NCBI GenBank assembly: GCA_027490225.1
Contig: JAIXYK010000058.1
Location: 1 to 39,029, forward strand
Length of the DNA stretch: 39,029 nt
Origin: Bacteroidota bacterium
Lineage (GTDB): Bacteria > Bacteroidota > Bacteroidia > M30B66
Reading direction: 5' to 3'
The notes under the pieces are model-generated. The model did not search any database. It worked only from the letters and a program-made list of their open reading frames with translations, and was not told where the DNA came from. Made by a program: the position numbers and the translations under genes. The number at the start of each line of letters is the position of its first letter. Position 1 is the first letter of the stretch. Below, in pieces: positions 14,886 through 23,651 of this stretch.

Positions 14886-16841
14886 TTAATTATTTAAGGG
14901 AATGCTAAAACTTACAGCAGTTCCTTCTTTGGTTTGTATTATGAATTTACCACCGATTTCTTTCATGCGATTTTGCATATTGCGTAAACCATTTCCGAAT
15001 TGTTTAAATTCAGCTGCGGGAATGCCTTTTCCATCATCTTTTATTGTAAAATTAATTTCTGTATTAATTTCACATTTAACGGTAATATTTGTGGCTTGCG
15101 CATATTTTAATGCATTATTTACTGATTCTTTTATAACCAAATAAAGACTTCGGCGCTGTAATCCACTTAACTGAATATCAGGAATAATTTCAGGAAATTC
15201 GAAATTAAAATCAGTATTTGCATTTTCTATTAATTCAGAAATTTGTTGACGTATATATGCAATTAAGTCTGCTAATGAATTGTACTCCTGATTCATAGAC
15301 CAGATAATTTCATTCATTTGGCTGGATAAATCATTTGATAATTTACCTATTCTTTGTGCCGTTAATAAAAATTGTTCGTCGTCTTTTGTCGATTGAATGG
15401 TGTGACTTAAGAACATCATTGACGTAAGACCAGAGCCTATTTCGTCATGCATTTCTTGGCTAATTCTGCGGCGTTCAACTTCTTGGCCTTCGAGGTGGCT
15501 TTTGAGTTTGATATTTTCTTGTTCTGCTTTTAGTGTAGATAAAGCTTGTTCGTTTAAAATTCTTTTCTGTTTAAAGAATCGAAAAGCAAAGAATAAAGTA
15601 CCAATTAAAAGAAGGATTCCAATTCCCAAAGTGATGAGCATTTGGTCTTTTTGACGCGTTTCATCATAAATCTTATTAAATGCAAGATTTTTTTCTGCTA
15701 ATGCCTTTTCTTTCTTTACTATTTCATATTTAACTTCAAGTTCTTTTACATCTTTAAGGGAATTATTTCTATTGTAAATTATGTTTGTAGAATCGTATAG
15801 ATTCCTGTAATAGGAATAACTATCAATATTCCCGAGGCACAATTCTATATCTGATAATAGCAGGCTATTTTTAATTATTTCTGATTGAATTCCTGCATTT
15901 TTTGCAATTTCAAATGCTTGTATTGTGTATTTTCTTGCCTCGCCACATTGCTTTTCATTAAAAAATGAGATAGCAATTCCTCTCAAGCAGAGTGCTTCTC
16001 CATAAGGGTCGTTTTGGGCTTTAAAATAGAAATTTGCTTCCTCGTACTTCTTTATTAATTCATCTTTATTTCTATTTGTTACTAAATAAATATCTGCAAT
16101 ATTTACGCATGCATTAGCCTTCAGTTGATAGTTATTTACTTGATTTGCAAATTTATAGGCTATTTCTTGTGCTTTTAATGCCTCATCGTATTTTTTTAAA
16201 TCTTTGTAAGCATTTCCCAAATTAATATAAGCACTACAAATACCGTTAATATTTTTGGAGTCTGTATTTAATTGCACTCCTTTTAATGCATATTTTAGTG
16301 CTTCTTGCGGTTGATTTAAACTTAAATATAAGCCACAAATGTTGGAACAGATTAAAGATAAATGTTTATTTACACCAATCTTTTCGAATAGCACCATGGC
16401 TTTGATATAATATTCGAGTGATTTAGAAAATTCACTATTAAATTGGTATGAAGCAGCAATATTACTTAAAGCAATTGCTTCATTTTTTGGAGATTTTACT
16501 TTTTTAGCAAGTAAATATGACTTGAAATTTATTGCCAGTGATTGATCATATTTTCCAAGTGTATTTAATACTGCAGAATAATTAGAGATGTATTTAAATT
16601 CTCCTTCTGCAGAATTAATTTCTTTGCTTAGATTTCCAGCCTTTTGATAATAGTATATAGCAGAATCAATGTTAAAATTTTCAAAAATTTGGCCTAAGCT
16701 GATGTATGCAAATATCTTTGTTGTGTCTTTGGGAGCAATACGAATTAATCTCTTTAGACTGTCAATTACTTGTTCATTTTGAGCACAGCAAGATAAAGAC
16801 AGTCCAAAAAAGGCTAATAAAAAGATGTATTTAAACTTCAT
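14886..16841 (-). CDS. TPR-containing sensor histidine kinase (HisKA_3/HATPase)
   Basis: 651 residues. Signal peptide or N-terminal anchor (about 1-19, LSLSCCAQ), about eight TPR-like repeats (30-345) predicted to lie in the periplasm, a single transmembrane helix at about 401-423, a short coiled coil, then a HisKA_3 dimerisation domain with phospho-acceptor His465 in Q-E-M-H-D-E-I-G. The HATPase domain has the N box ESVNNALKYA, the G1 box DDGKGIP and GNGLRNMQNR. Kinases of this class usually pair with NarL/LuxR-type regulators, but none lies in this window, so it is an orphan here. Its ATG overlaps the helicase stop by 4 bp (ATGA), so the two genes are translationally coupled. Confidence 0.93.
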   Translation of the reverse strand: MKFKYIFLLAFFGLSLSCCAQNEQVIDSLKRLIRIAPKDTTKIFAYISLGQIFENFNIDSAIYYYQKAGNLSKEINSAEGEFKYISNYSAVLNTLGKYDQSLAINFKSYLLAKKVKSPKNEAIALSNIAASYQFNSEFSKSLEYYIKAMVLFEKIGVNKHLSLICSNICGLYLSLNQPQEALKYALKGVQLNTDSKNINGICSAYINLGNAYKDLKKYDEALKAQEIAYKFANQVNNYQLKANACVNIADIYLVTNRNKDELIKKYEEANFYFKAQNDPYGEALCLRGIAISFFNEKQCGEARKYTIQAFEIAKNAGIQSEIIKNSLLLSDIELCLGNIDSYSYYRNLYDSTNIIYNRNNSLKDVKELEVKYEIVKKEKALAEKNLAFNKIYDETRQKDQMLITLGIGILLLIGTLFFAFRFFKQKRILNEQALSTLKAEQENIKLKSHLEGQEVERRRISQEMHDEIGSGLTSMMFLSHTIQSTKDDEQFLLTAQRIGKLSNDLSSQMNEIIWSMNQEYNSLADLIAYIRQQISELIENANTDFNFEFPEIIPDIQLSGLQRRSLYLVIKESVNNALKYAQATNITVKCEINTEINFTIKDDGKGIPAAEFKQFGNGLRNMQNRMKEIGGKFIIQTKEGTAVSFSIPLNN

Positions 16842-19111
16842 TCAGTTATTGTTGAGAGCTCACTTTTTCGTCTGTAAGCGTTCACAAAACTAAGATTTTT
16901 ATACTCATATTTATCTTTAAGCTTTACTAATATTTCTCCCCATTTTAATTCCTTTTCAAGAATTTCTAATTCAGTATTAATTATATCAAAATCATTTTTA
17001 TCAATTAAAGCAGATACGCTGATCAAATCTTTTTCAATGCTTTTCGCCAGATGTGAAATGATTGTCCCACTTTTAAGTTCTCTTTCTAAAGCAATGGTCT
17101 CAATGCTTTTGCCTTCCATGAACATGGCTAAACTAATGTTAACTGTTTCGCCTTTTACCTTTTTAGAGGAGTTGATATTTCTGTTCAATTTTGATTTTTT
17201 ATCTGCAGGTTGAAGTGATTTTACGGATGGTTGCAATATATCGGCATAAATATTTTCTAACCTATACAAAATTGCTTTTTTTATTTCAATTTCTTTGGGG
17301 AAATCGAGATAAGATTTTAAAGTTTCGTCTGCTACAATTAGCTGCCTAAATATTTTTCTTAACTGAGTTTCTGTATCTTTTAATTCTCTTATTAAACTGC
17401 GTCCATTTTTTGTATGTTGCAGACTTGCAGCAATATTTACCATTGGTTTTGCAAATCTGCTTATAAGTTCATTTATAAAGTACGAAATAGCCTTGCTAAA
17501 TCTCTCTATTGAAGCTTCAGGAACACTTCCTTGCCCTATTTCAGCTAGCATTTCTCTGATACGGGGTTGGTATTGCTGTGCTATTTTTATTAATTCTGGA
17601 TGCCAATTTTCCCAATTTTTAACCTCGTTTAATTGCTCATTATTGAGTGATTTTAAATATGGAATTATAGCATCCAGTGTATTTCTTACGGATAATTTTA
17701 ACCAATTAAAATCTGTTGCATTAATTAGTAAATGTTGAATATATTCTTGACGTGCATTTAACAATTGTGTTCTTATTTTTTCATCTTCAGGAAACAAATT
17801 ATGAAAACTATCAATTTGCTTGTCGGCAGGCAATTCATTTTCAGAAAACATACTCTTTAAAACAAGTCCTTCTAAGGTTCTTAATCTGCTAAGCGCAACG
17901 TAAACTTGTCCAGTTGCAAATGCATTACCGGCATCTATTACTGCTTTGTCGAAGGTTAGTCCTTGACTTTTATGTATTGTAATTGCCCAGGCTAATCGCA
18001 GGGGATATTGTGAAAAATCGCCTTTTTTATTTGTGCCAATTTCATTTTTGTCTGTATTATATGAGTATTGAATATTTTCCCAAACTTCTTTTCCAACCCA
18101 AATAAGTTCATCTTCTGAGCAGCGTACAAGAAATTGACCGCTTTCCTCGTCAAATTCGTCAATCCAACCAATTTTACCATTGTAATAACCTTGATCTCGG
18201 TTGTTCTTAATGAACATTACCTGCGCATTTATTTTCAATTTAAGGTGTTCGTCTGCTGGATAACTACTGGGATTAAAATCTCCATTAATTTCAGCGTTGA
18301 ACACCATTTCTTTGCCTTTTAATTCACTTAATTTTATAGAATTTATTGCATCAGCTTTGCGTACATGCGTTGTTAATGTAATAAAACCATCGGAATCTTT
18401 TGGATTAAATTCAGGTACAAATCTCGATTTTAAAATATCCCGACTTTCATTTTTTAATTCCCCAAAGCGCAAATCATTCAATAATTCAAGAAATTTCTCG
18501 TCATTTTGACGATATACATGCGTTAATTCAACTGGAATATAACCAGCTTTTTTCAGCGCAATACTTTCGAAGAAATAATAACTCGAATAAAATGGTTTTA
18601 GAATGATGTTTTCGTCCTCTTTTATAACAGGGGGCAACTGGTACAAATCTCCAATCATCAGCAGTTGAACTCCTCCAAACGGAAGTTGATTGTTTCTGTA
18701 TTTTTTTAAAACTACATCAACTGCGTCTAATAAATCGCAGCGTACCATAGATATTTCATCAATAATTAAAACATCTAGGTTCTTAATCACTTCAATTTTT
18801 GGATTGTTTAATCTGATACCTCTGGCTAGCGAATATGCTGTTTCTATTTTTTTTTCGCTATTGGTGTTTATGTTCCCGAATGGAATGAAAGTAAAAGGAT
18901 GTAGACCAAAAAATGAATGAATGGTACTTCCGCCTGCATTTATTGCAGCAACTCCTGTGGGTGCAAGAATTACATACCTTTTATGAGTATGTTCTGTTAT
19001 TGATTTGAGTAATGTAGTTTTCCCTGTACCAGCTCTTCCTGTAAGAAAGATAGATTGATTAGTTGCTTCAATAAAGTGCCGAACTAAATCTTGTAATGAT
19101 AATTGTTGCAT
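16838..19111 (-). CDS. Pif1/RecD-like helicase with C-terminal helix-turn-helix domain
   Basis: 757 residues, an SF1B DNA helicase. Walker A GRAGTGKTT (25-33), LAPTGVAAINAGGSTIHSF motif Ia, Walker B DVLIIDEIS (113-121), GDLYQLPPV (155-162 region) and a C-terminal ATITIHKSQG-like segment (AWAITIHKSQGLTFDKAVID) followed by YVALSRLRTLEGL motif VI. After about residue 440 comes a long helical region. Near the C-terminus MFMEGKSIETIALERELKSG fits the helix-turn-helix domain (HTH_40) found at the ends of RecQ and Pif1-like helicases. A role in genome maintenance is likely. It overlaps the downstream histidine kinase gene by 4 bp. Confidence 0.93.
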   Translation of the reverse strand: MQQLSLQDLVRHFIEATNQSIFLTGRAGTGKTTLLKSITEHTHKRYVILAPTGVAAINAGGSTIHSFFGLHPFTFIPFGNINTNSEKKIETAYSLARGIRLNNPKIEVIKNLDVLIIDEISMVRCDLLDAVDVVLKKYRNNQLPFGGVQLLMIGDLYQLPPVIKEDENIILKPFYSSYYFFESIALKKAGYIPVELTHVYRQNDEKFLELLNDLRFGELKNESRDILKSRFVPEFNPKDSDGFITLTTHVRKADAINSIKLSELKGKEMVFNAEINGDFNPSSYPADEHLKLKINAQVMFIKNNRDQGYYNGKIGWIDEFDEESGQFLVRCSEDELIWVGKEVWENIQYSYNTDKNEIGTNKKGDFSQYPLRLAWAITIHKSQGLTFDKAVIDAGNAFATGQVYVALSRLRTLEGLVLKSMFSENELPADKQIDSFHNLFPEDEKIRTQLLNARQEYIQHLLINATDFNWLKLSVRNTLDAIIPYLKSLNNEQLNEVKNWENWHPELIKIAQQYQPRIREMLAEIGQGSVPEASIERFSKAISYFINELISRFAKPMVNIAASLQHTKNGRSLIRELKDTETQLRKIFRQLIVADETLKSYLDFPKEIEIKKAILYRLENIYADILQPSVKSLQPADKKSKLNRNINSSKKVKGETVNISLAMFMEGKSIETIALERELKSGTIISHLAKSIEKDLISVSALIDKNDFDIINTELEILEKELKWGEILVKLKDKYEYKNLSFVNAYRRKSELSTITE

Positions 19112-19385
19112 AACTTAAATAACTTTATAATGAATAATAGATATAATATATAGAAGCAAGATGCAAAAAAATTAAATATTAGCAAATTCATTTTGAAAAA
19201 ATTTATTCTGTTTTCAAATATGAAAAACGACTTTAATTTATAATTAATACTTAAAAATATGTTAATGTATATGATTTAACAATGTTGACTGTTTTTATTT
19301 TTTAAATTCAATTTTGATTATTCAGTTTAGGGGTAAAATTCTATCCTGAAATGACTAATTTAATTCATGCTTTTAACTTCTTAAA

Positions 19386-20006
19386 TTATTTTAAATCGTA
19401 TTTTTTCATAATCTCAGAACGTTCATCAAAAGCAGATGGAGGAAATACCAAACCAAATTTATCATTCAGTTTACCTATTTCAATGTTTTTCTTTTCAGTT
19501 CCGTCTTCGTAGCCATTTTCAACTGTTAATTCATGAAAAATTCTTTCCAAGTATTCTTCAAATGGTTGATTAAAATACATATCGAAAAAACGAAGTGGTT
19601 TATCTGATGCGTTCCAGAAAGTGTGTTTTAACATTCTAGGCCTTAAATGCCAACCTCCAGCTTCTACATGTACAACATCATCTCCTATTAAAATTGATGC
19701 TGTGCCTTCTACTACATACATTAACTCATCTAATTCCTTATGATAATGTGGAGGAGGGCCCATAAGTTTTGGTGCAACTGCGCATTCCACATTGGAAAAC
19801 AAGCCATTGGTCATAGCAGAACGCACCCATGTTTTTATTTGCATTCCTCCTTTATTATCTAATGGTGCAGAAGCTGGTAGTAAAACAGGATTTAAAGTAG
19901 CGCTTAAACTTTCCAATTCCTTGTTATTGCCAGATAAAGCTACACTACTAATACCTGCAAATGCTGCTAATATTCCAGCGTTCATCATAAAATTTCGTCT
20001 TTCCAT
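19386..20006 (-). CDS. Cupin-domain protein with twin-arginine-like leader
   Basis: 206 residues. The N-terminus ERRNFMMNAG followed by a hydrophobic stretch and ALSG resembles a twin-arginine (Tat) export signal, suggesting a folded, metal-containing periplasmic protein. The cupin core contains PPPHYHKELDELMYVVEG (metal ligands H-x-H and E expected) and the second motif with a His in PRMLKHTFWN. The reaction is unknown; cupins range from oxygenases to isomerases and binding proteins. It is divergent from the C10 peptidase gene, with a 160-bp gap, and no partner gene is evident. Family confidence is good. Confidence 0.85.
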   Translation of the reverse strand: MERRNFMMNAGILAAFAGISSVALSGNNKELESLSATLNPVLLPASAPLDNKGGMQIKTWVRSAMTNGLFSNVECAVAPKLMGPPPHYHKELDELMYVVEGTASILIGDDVVHVEAGGWHLRPRMLKHTFWNASDKPLRFFDMYFNQPFEEYLERIFHELTVENGYEDGTEKKNIEIGKLNDKFGLVFPPSAFDERSEIMKKYDLK

Positions 20007-20084
20007 TATTCCATTTTTTAAGTTCGTCTAAAGTATTGTTTAATTATTAAAGAATACACAATTCAGAAACTCAAATTAGGTCCC

Positions 20085-20100
20085 CTACTCTTTTGGGTAG
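20085..20100. other. Small hairpin in a divergent promoter region
   Basis: CTACTC-TTTT-GGGTAG can form a 6-bp stem (one G-T pair) with a 4-nt loop. It lies between the divergent cupin and C10 peptidase genes and could be an operator or chance structure. Confidence 0.3.
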
Positions 20101-20137
20101 TAACGTTTGTTATAGTTTTTTGATAGAAAAATGTATA

Positions 20138-20145
20138 TACTTTTA
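20138..20145 (+). promoter_or_regulatory. Near-match -7 box for the C10 peptidase gene
   Basis: TACTTTTA matches TAnnTTTG at 7 of 8 positions, 21 nt before the ATG at 20167. A TTG at 20120-20122 lies 15 bp upstream and could act as the -33 element. Confidence 0.45.
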
Positions 20146-20166
20146 CATCGTCTAAAAATCAAATCT

Positions 20167-22734
20167 ATGCGTTCAATATTACTTTCATTCCTATTTTCGT
20201 TATTTTTTTTCAGCACATGGGCTGATGAAGTAACTCCCAATGAGGCTAAAAATTTAGCAACTAATTTTTATAGAATTCAAAACGGTTCTGCTCCACAATT
20301 AGTAACACTTGTAAAAACTGAAACTTACAATGAAACACCTGTTTATTACATTTTCCAAGTAAATAATTCAGATGGATTTGTAATTGTTTCTGCAGACGAT
20401 CAAGCTTACCCAATTTTAGGATATGCATTAAGTGGAGTTTTTGTAACTGATAATATGGCGACACAAGTGGCTGGGTGGCTAGAAAAATACAAAAATGAAA
20501 TTACCTATATAATTAATAACGATTCTCCTGCAACTCCAGAAATTGCTGATACTTGGTCAAAATTCAGAAGCGAGGAAACGCCTTCAAATGTTACACGCTC
20601 ATCTGTTGGCCCTTTGGTTGTTTTAGGTTGGGATCAACAGCCATTTTATAACGCCAATTGTCCTTTTAATACGCAATACAATGCAAGAACAGTTTCAGGT
20701 TGCGTAGCCACAGCAATGGCAATGATTATGAAATACTGGAATTATCCTGCGCAAGGCAGCGGGTTCCATTCTTACAATACAGAAAATTACGGAACGCTTT
20801 CAGCAAATTTTGGAAGTACAACTTATAACTGGTCTGCAATGCCAAATTCAGTTACCTCCAACAACCCTGCAGTAGCTGAATTAATGGAACATTGCGGAGT
20901 GAGTGTTGAAATGAATTATGGAGTTGCTCAAACTGGAGGAAGTGGAGCATACGTTGCAAATGCAGCTTCTCCCATTCAGCATTGTTCAGAATATGCGTAC
21001 AAAACTTATTTTGGATATGACCCAACAAGTGTTAGTGGAGTTTTACGTTCTTCATATACTGACCAACAATGGATTAGCTTGCTAAAGGCTGAGTTAGACG
21101 CCAGCCGTCCTATGCAATATGCAGGAATTGGAAGTGGTGGAGGTCATACCTGGGTTTGTGATGGATATGATAACAACAATTTCTTTCACATGAATTGGGG
21201 TTGGAGCAATCAAAATGATGGTTTTTTTAATGTGGATGCCTTAAATCCTCAATCTTTAGGAACTGGCGGAGGTTCTGGTGGTTTTAATGGAAACCAACAC
21301 GTGGTAAAAGGAATTAAACCCCCAGGCGGCACTACACCTCCACCTCCAGCAAGTTTAAGAATTACTAGTAACATTAATATTAGCCCTTCATCATTTATTG
21401 ATTTTGGCTCGGCATTCGACGCTTCTGCAACAATAAGTAATACAGGCAATGCAAGTTTAACTGCTGATTTTGCTGCTGTTATAGTTACAAGTGAAGGGTA
21501 TGTAACAGATTTTATTCAAACATTCACCAATCAAACAATAAATGCAAATGGAAGTGTTAATGCACAATTTAGCACTAGTGGTTCATTAACTACACCAGGA
21601 ATTTATTACGTGGCTATTATTTACAAACAAGGAAGTGGGAATTGGCAACTGGTGCAGCCTGGAACTAATTTTAGTAATCCAGTTCCAATTAATATTAACG
21701 GGCCTTACAATTATATTCAATTGTATACGGCGATGACGCTTACGCCTGCTCAGTTTGTTTCTGGCCAAGCAGCTTCTGTGAATGTAAATCTAGGGAATGA
21801 AGGTATAAATGATTGGACAGGAGTTTATAAGGCTTCGTTGTACGATTTAGAAGGAAACTTTGTAACTACTATAGGAACATTAAACGAAAACCAAGGCTTA
21901 CCTCCTGGATATTCATACCTTTCTCCATTCCTTACATTCTCTACTTCAAATTTGAATGTAGCGCCTGGAAGTTATATTTTAGCCTTAACCGGACAAGAAA
22001 CTGGAGACCAGGAATATTTACTAGGTGGAACATATTATACAAACCCAATAACAATTACTGTTGTTGCTGCACCTTTAAACCCTGATCAATATGAAAACAA
22101 TAACACTTCAGCTACTGCGGCTAGTTTAACACCTTCTTTTAGCGGTAACTCAGCTACAGTAAATACAACAGGATCAAATATTCATATTGGTTCTGATGTA
22201 GATTACTACCTTTTAAATCTTGCGCCGGGTTTCAGTTATGTTGTTACTCCCCGACTTCACGACAGTCAAAATAGCGGAAACGGAAATACATATACTGTTG
22301 ATGGTGTTTTCTCTTTTGATGCAGGTTCTGGCCCGTCGCCAGCAATAGATGATGTTGCGCCTGACGTAATATCAATGGGCAATGGTGGAAATATTTTGTT
22401 TAAGGTCTCACCAATATTTACTGGAAATAATGGAACATACTTATTAAGTCTCGATATCTCCAGAACCGCATTGTCAATTGAAGAAAATGAGAACATTACA
22501 TTTAATATTTACCCAAATCCAGCAAATGAAACTGTTTGGGTAGAAACAAATGTTAGTTTTGAAAAAGGAACTATTGAATTGTTGAATACACTTGGTCAAG
22601 TTGTAACAAAACATACTGTAAATCAACAATCTAAAAAGTATAACTTAGATGTATCAAATATTCCATCTGGTATTTATTTTGTGAAGTTTACAACAGGAAA
22701 TAAAATCGTTACAAAGCCATTATCTATTAATTAA
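20167..22734 (+). CDS. C10 family cysteine peptidase with T9SS sorting domain
   Basis: 855 residues from the ATG at 20167; an earlier ATG at 20131 lies before the -7 box. Signal peptide (about 1-19, ending STWA), a Spi-like propeptide (about 20-130, with DGFVIVSADD and YPILGYA), then a streptopain-type C10 domain. The catalytic Cys179 lies in S-G-C-V-A-T-A-M-A and His327 in GGGHTWVCDGYD, with NFFHMNWGW supplying the Asn/Trp region. Beta-sandwich modules follow (380-760). The C-terminal 75 residues are a T9SS type A sorting domain (IYPNPANETVWV, LLNTLGQVV, IPSGIYFVKF). It should be secreted across the outer membrane as a zymogen. A small exported protein is encoded 7 bp downstream. Confidence 0.95.
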   Translation: MRSILLSFLFSLFFFSTWADEVTPNEAKNLATNFYRIQNGSAPQLVTLVKTETYNETPVYYIFQVNNSDGFVIVSADDQAYPILGYALSGVFVTDNMATQVAGWLEKYKNEITYIINNDSPATPEIADTWSKFRSEETPSNVTRSSVGPLVVLGWDQQPFYNANCPFNTQYNARTVSGCVATAMAMIMKYWNYPAQGSGFHSYNTENYGTLSANFGSTTYNWSAMPNSVTSNNPAVAELMEHCGVSVEMNYGVAQTGGSGAYVANAASPIQHCSEYAYKTYFGYDPTSVSGVLRSSYTDQQWISLLKAELDASRPMQYAGIGSGGGHTWVCDGYDNNNFFHMNWGWSNQNDGFFNVDALNPQSLGTGGGSGGFNGNQHVVKGIKPPGGTTPPPPASLRITSNINISPSSFIDFGSAFDASATISNTGNASLTADFAAVIVTSEGYVTDFIQTFTNQTINANGSVNAQFSTSGSLTTPGIYYVAIIYKQGSGNWQLVQPGTNFSNPVPININGPYNYIQLYTAMTLTPAQFVSGQAASVNVNLGNEGINDWTGVYKASLYDLEGNFVTTIGTLNENQGLPPGYSYLSPFLTFSTSNLNVAPGSYILALTGQETGDQEYLLGGTYYTNPITITVVAAPLNPDQYENNNTSATAASLTPSFSGNSATVNTTGSNIHIGSDVDYYLLNLAPGFSYVVTPRLHDSQNSGNGNTYTVDGVFSFDAGSGPSPAIDDVAPDVISMGNGGNILFKVSPIFTGNNGTYLLSLDISRTALSIEENENITFNIYPNPANETVWVETNVSFEKGTIELLNTLGQVVTKHTVNQQSKKYNLDVSNIPSGIYFVKFTTGNKIVTKPLSIN

Positions 22735-22741
22735 ACTACTT

Positions 22742-23227
22742 ATGCAAGGAATTCTTTTCTCGGTTGCTTTTGGAATAATTTGTTGCTTAACCCAACAACC
22801 TGCAATCAAAATTGAAAAGAATTCCTTTGCATTTGTGCCCGCACCTAATGTAATTGTTTATCAACTAAATGGGAATTGGGAAAACTTAGTTCCTATTACC
22901 CTTTCAAAAGATAAAACCAAAATAGTAGCCTATCCAGGACCTGCGGATCTTCAGAAAATGAAACCTCCAATTTCTTTGAAATACGGTTGGTGGCTGGATA
23001 CCAGAGGAATTTCTCAAAATACAGCTTTTCTATCTGTAACAATTGATGAGTATATAAATTGGAGAGAAGTACCTTCTGTAGACGAATTAATGAAAAAAGT
23101 AAAAGTTATTAAACCATTTAAAAGAATAATGAATTGCGGTAATATTATAGTAAATGCTGAAAATGTAGAAAAGTTGAAATCTCAACTTAGAAAAAAATCT
23201 ATAAAAAAATGCAGTTGTGTAAAATAA
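22742..23227 (+). CDS. Small exported protein of unknown function
   Basis: 161 residues. The N-terminus (about 1-16, GILFSVAFGIICCL) looks like a signal peptide, possibly a lipoprotein signal with Cys14 or Cys15. The mature part has K-I-V-A-Y-P-G-P-A-D-L and GWWLDTRGISQNTAFLSVTIDEY. I recall this pattern from small Bacteroidota proteins of unknown function, but I cannot verify it here. The C-terminus is basic and ends in CSCVK. It begins 7 bp after the C10 peptidase gene, so the two are almost certainly co-transcribed. A role as inhibitor or chaperone of the peptidase is a guess based on position only. Confidence 0.75.
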   Translation: MQGILFSVAFGIICCLTQQPAIKIEKNSFAFVPAPNVIVYQLNGNWENLVPITLSKDKTKIVAYPGPADLQKMKPPISLKYGWWLDTRGISQNTAFLSVTIDEYINWREVPSVDELMKKVKVIKPFKRIMNCGNIIVNAENVEKLKSQLRKKSIKKCSCVK

Positions 23228-23263
23228 AATAGATTTGGTATTGTTATTGAATGCAAAACTTTA

Positions 23264-23271
23264 TACTTTTA
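23264..23271 (+). promoter_or_regulatory. Near-match -7 box with -33 TTG
   Basis: TACTTTTA (7 of 8 to TAnnTTTG) with TTG at 23241-23243, about 20 bp upstream, lies in the 60-bp gap before the PKD lipoprotein gene at 23288. Confidence 0.5.
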
Positions 23272-23287
23272 TCCAAAATAAACTGTC

Positions 23288-23641
23288 ATGAAAAAAATCA
23301 ACGTTTTACTAATTGCTGGAATTTTTACATTTTTTCTTAATAGCTGTGATCCTAATGTATTAAAGGTTTGCTTCGATTCTCCTTCGGAAGTTAAAGTCAA
23401 CCAACGTATTACATTAAATGCTGCTTGCAGTGAAGGTGTAAAAAATTATCATTGGAATTTTGGTGATGGTGAAAACCAAATTACCACCACTCCATCTGTA
23501 GATCATTATTACAAAACTGCTGGAAACTATGAAGTTACTTTACACCATACTGCAGTTATGCCAAACAGTGATGTAGATCATTGTCCTCCAAGCGCTGCTG
23601 CAAATGGCGGTGTTTCTAAAAGAATAAACGTAATAGACTAA
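23288..23641 (+). CDS. Small PKD-domain lipoprotein
   Basis: 117 residues: a lipoprotein signal with lipobox L-N-S-C (Cys20), then a single PKD (immunoglobulin-like) domain. The PKD hallmark YHWNFGDG is at about 57-64, followed by the strand HYYKTAGNYEVTL. PKD domains mediate protein-protein or carbohydrate contacts on the cell surface. No catalytic feature is present. The next gene on the strand, a membrane-anchored hydrolase, begins 10 bp after its stop and may be co-transcribed, though it also has its own -7 box. Confidence 0.85.
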   Translation: MKKINVLLIAGIFTFFLNSCDPNVLKVCFDSPSEVKVNQRITLNAACSEGVKNYHWNFGDGENQITTTPSVDHYYKTAGNYEVTLHHTAVMPNSDVDHCPPSAAANGGVSKRINVID

Positions 23642-23649
23642 TATTTTTG
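23642..23649 (+). promoter_or_regulatory. Perfect -7 box two bases before a TTG start
   Basis: TATTTTTG (followed by C) matches TAnnTTTG exactly and ends 2 nt before the TTG at 23652. Transcription would then start inside or at the first codon, implying a leaderless mRNA. The match could be chance in a T-rich spacer. Confidence 0.45.
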
Positions 23650-23651
23650 CT

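Noticed and set aside
14886-20006. Helicase, kinase and cupin as a defence island
   Set aside because: All three belong to common housekeeping or signalling families, and no nuclease, toxin or mobile-element gene accompanies them.
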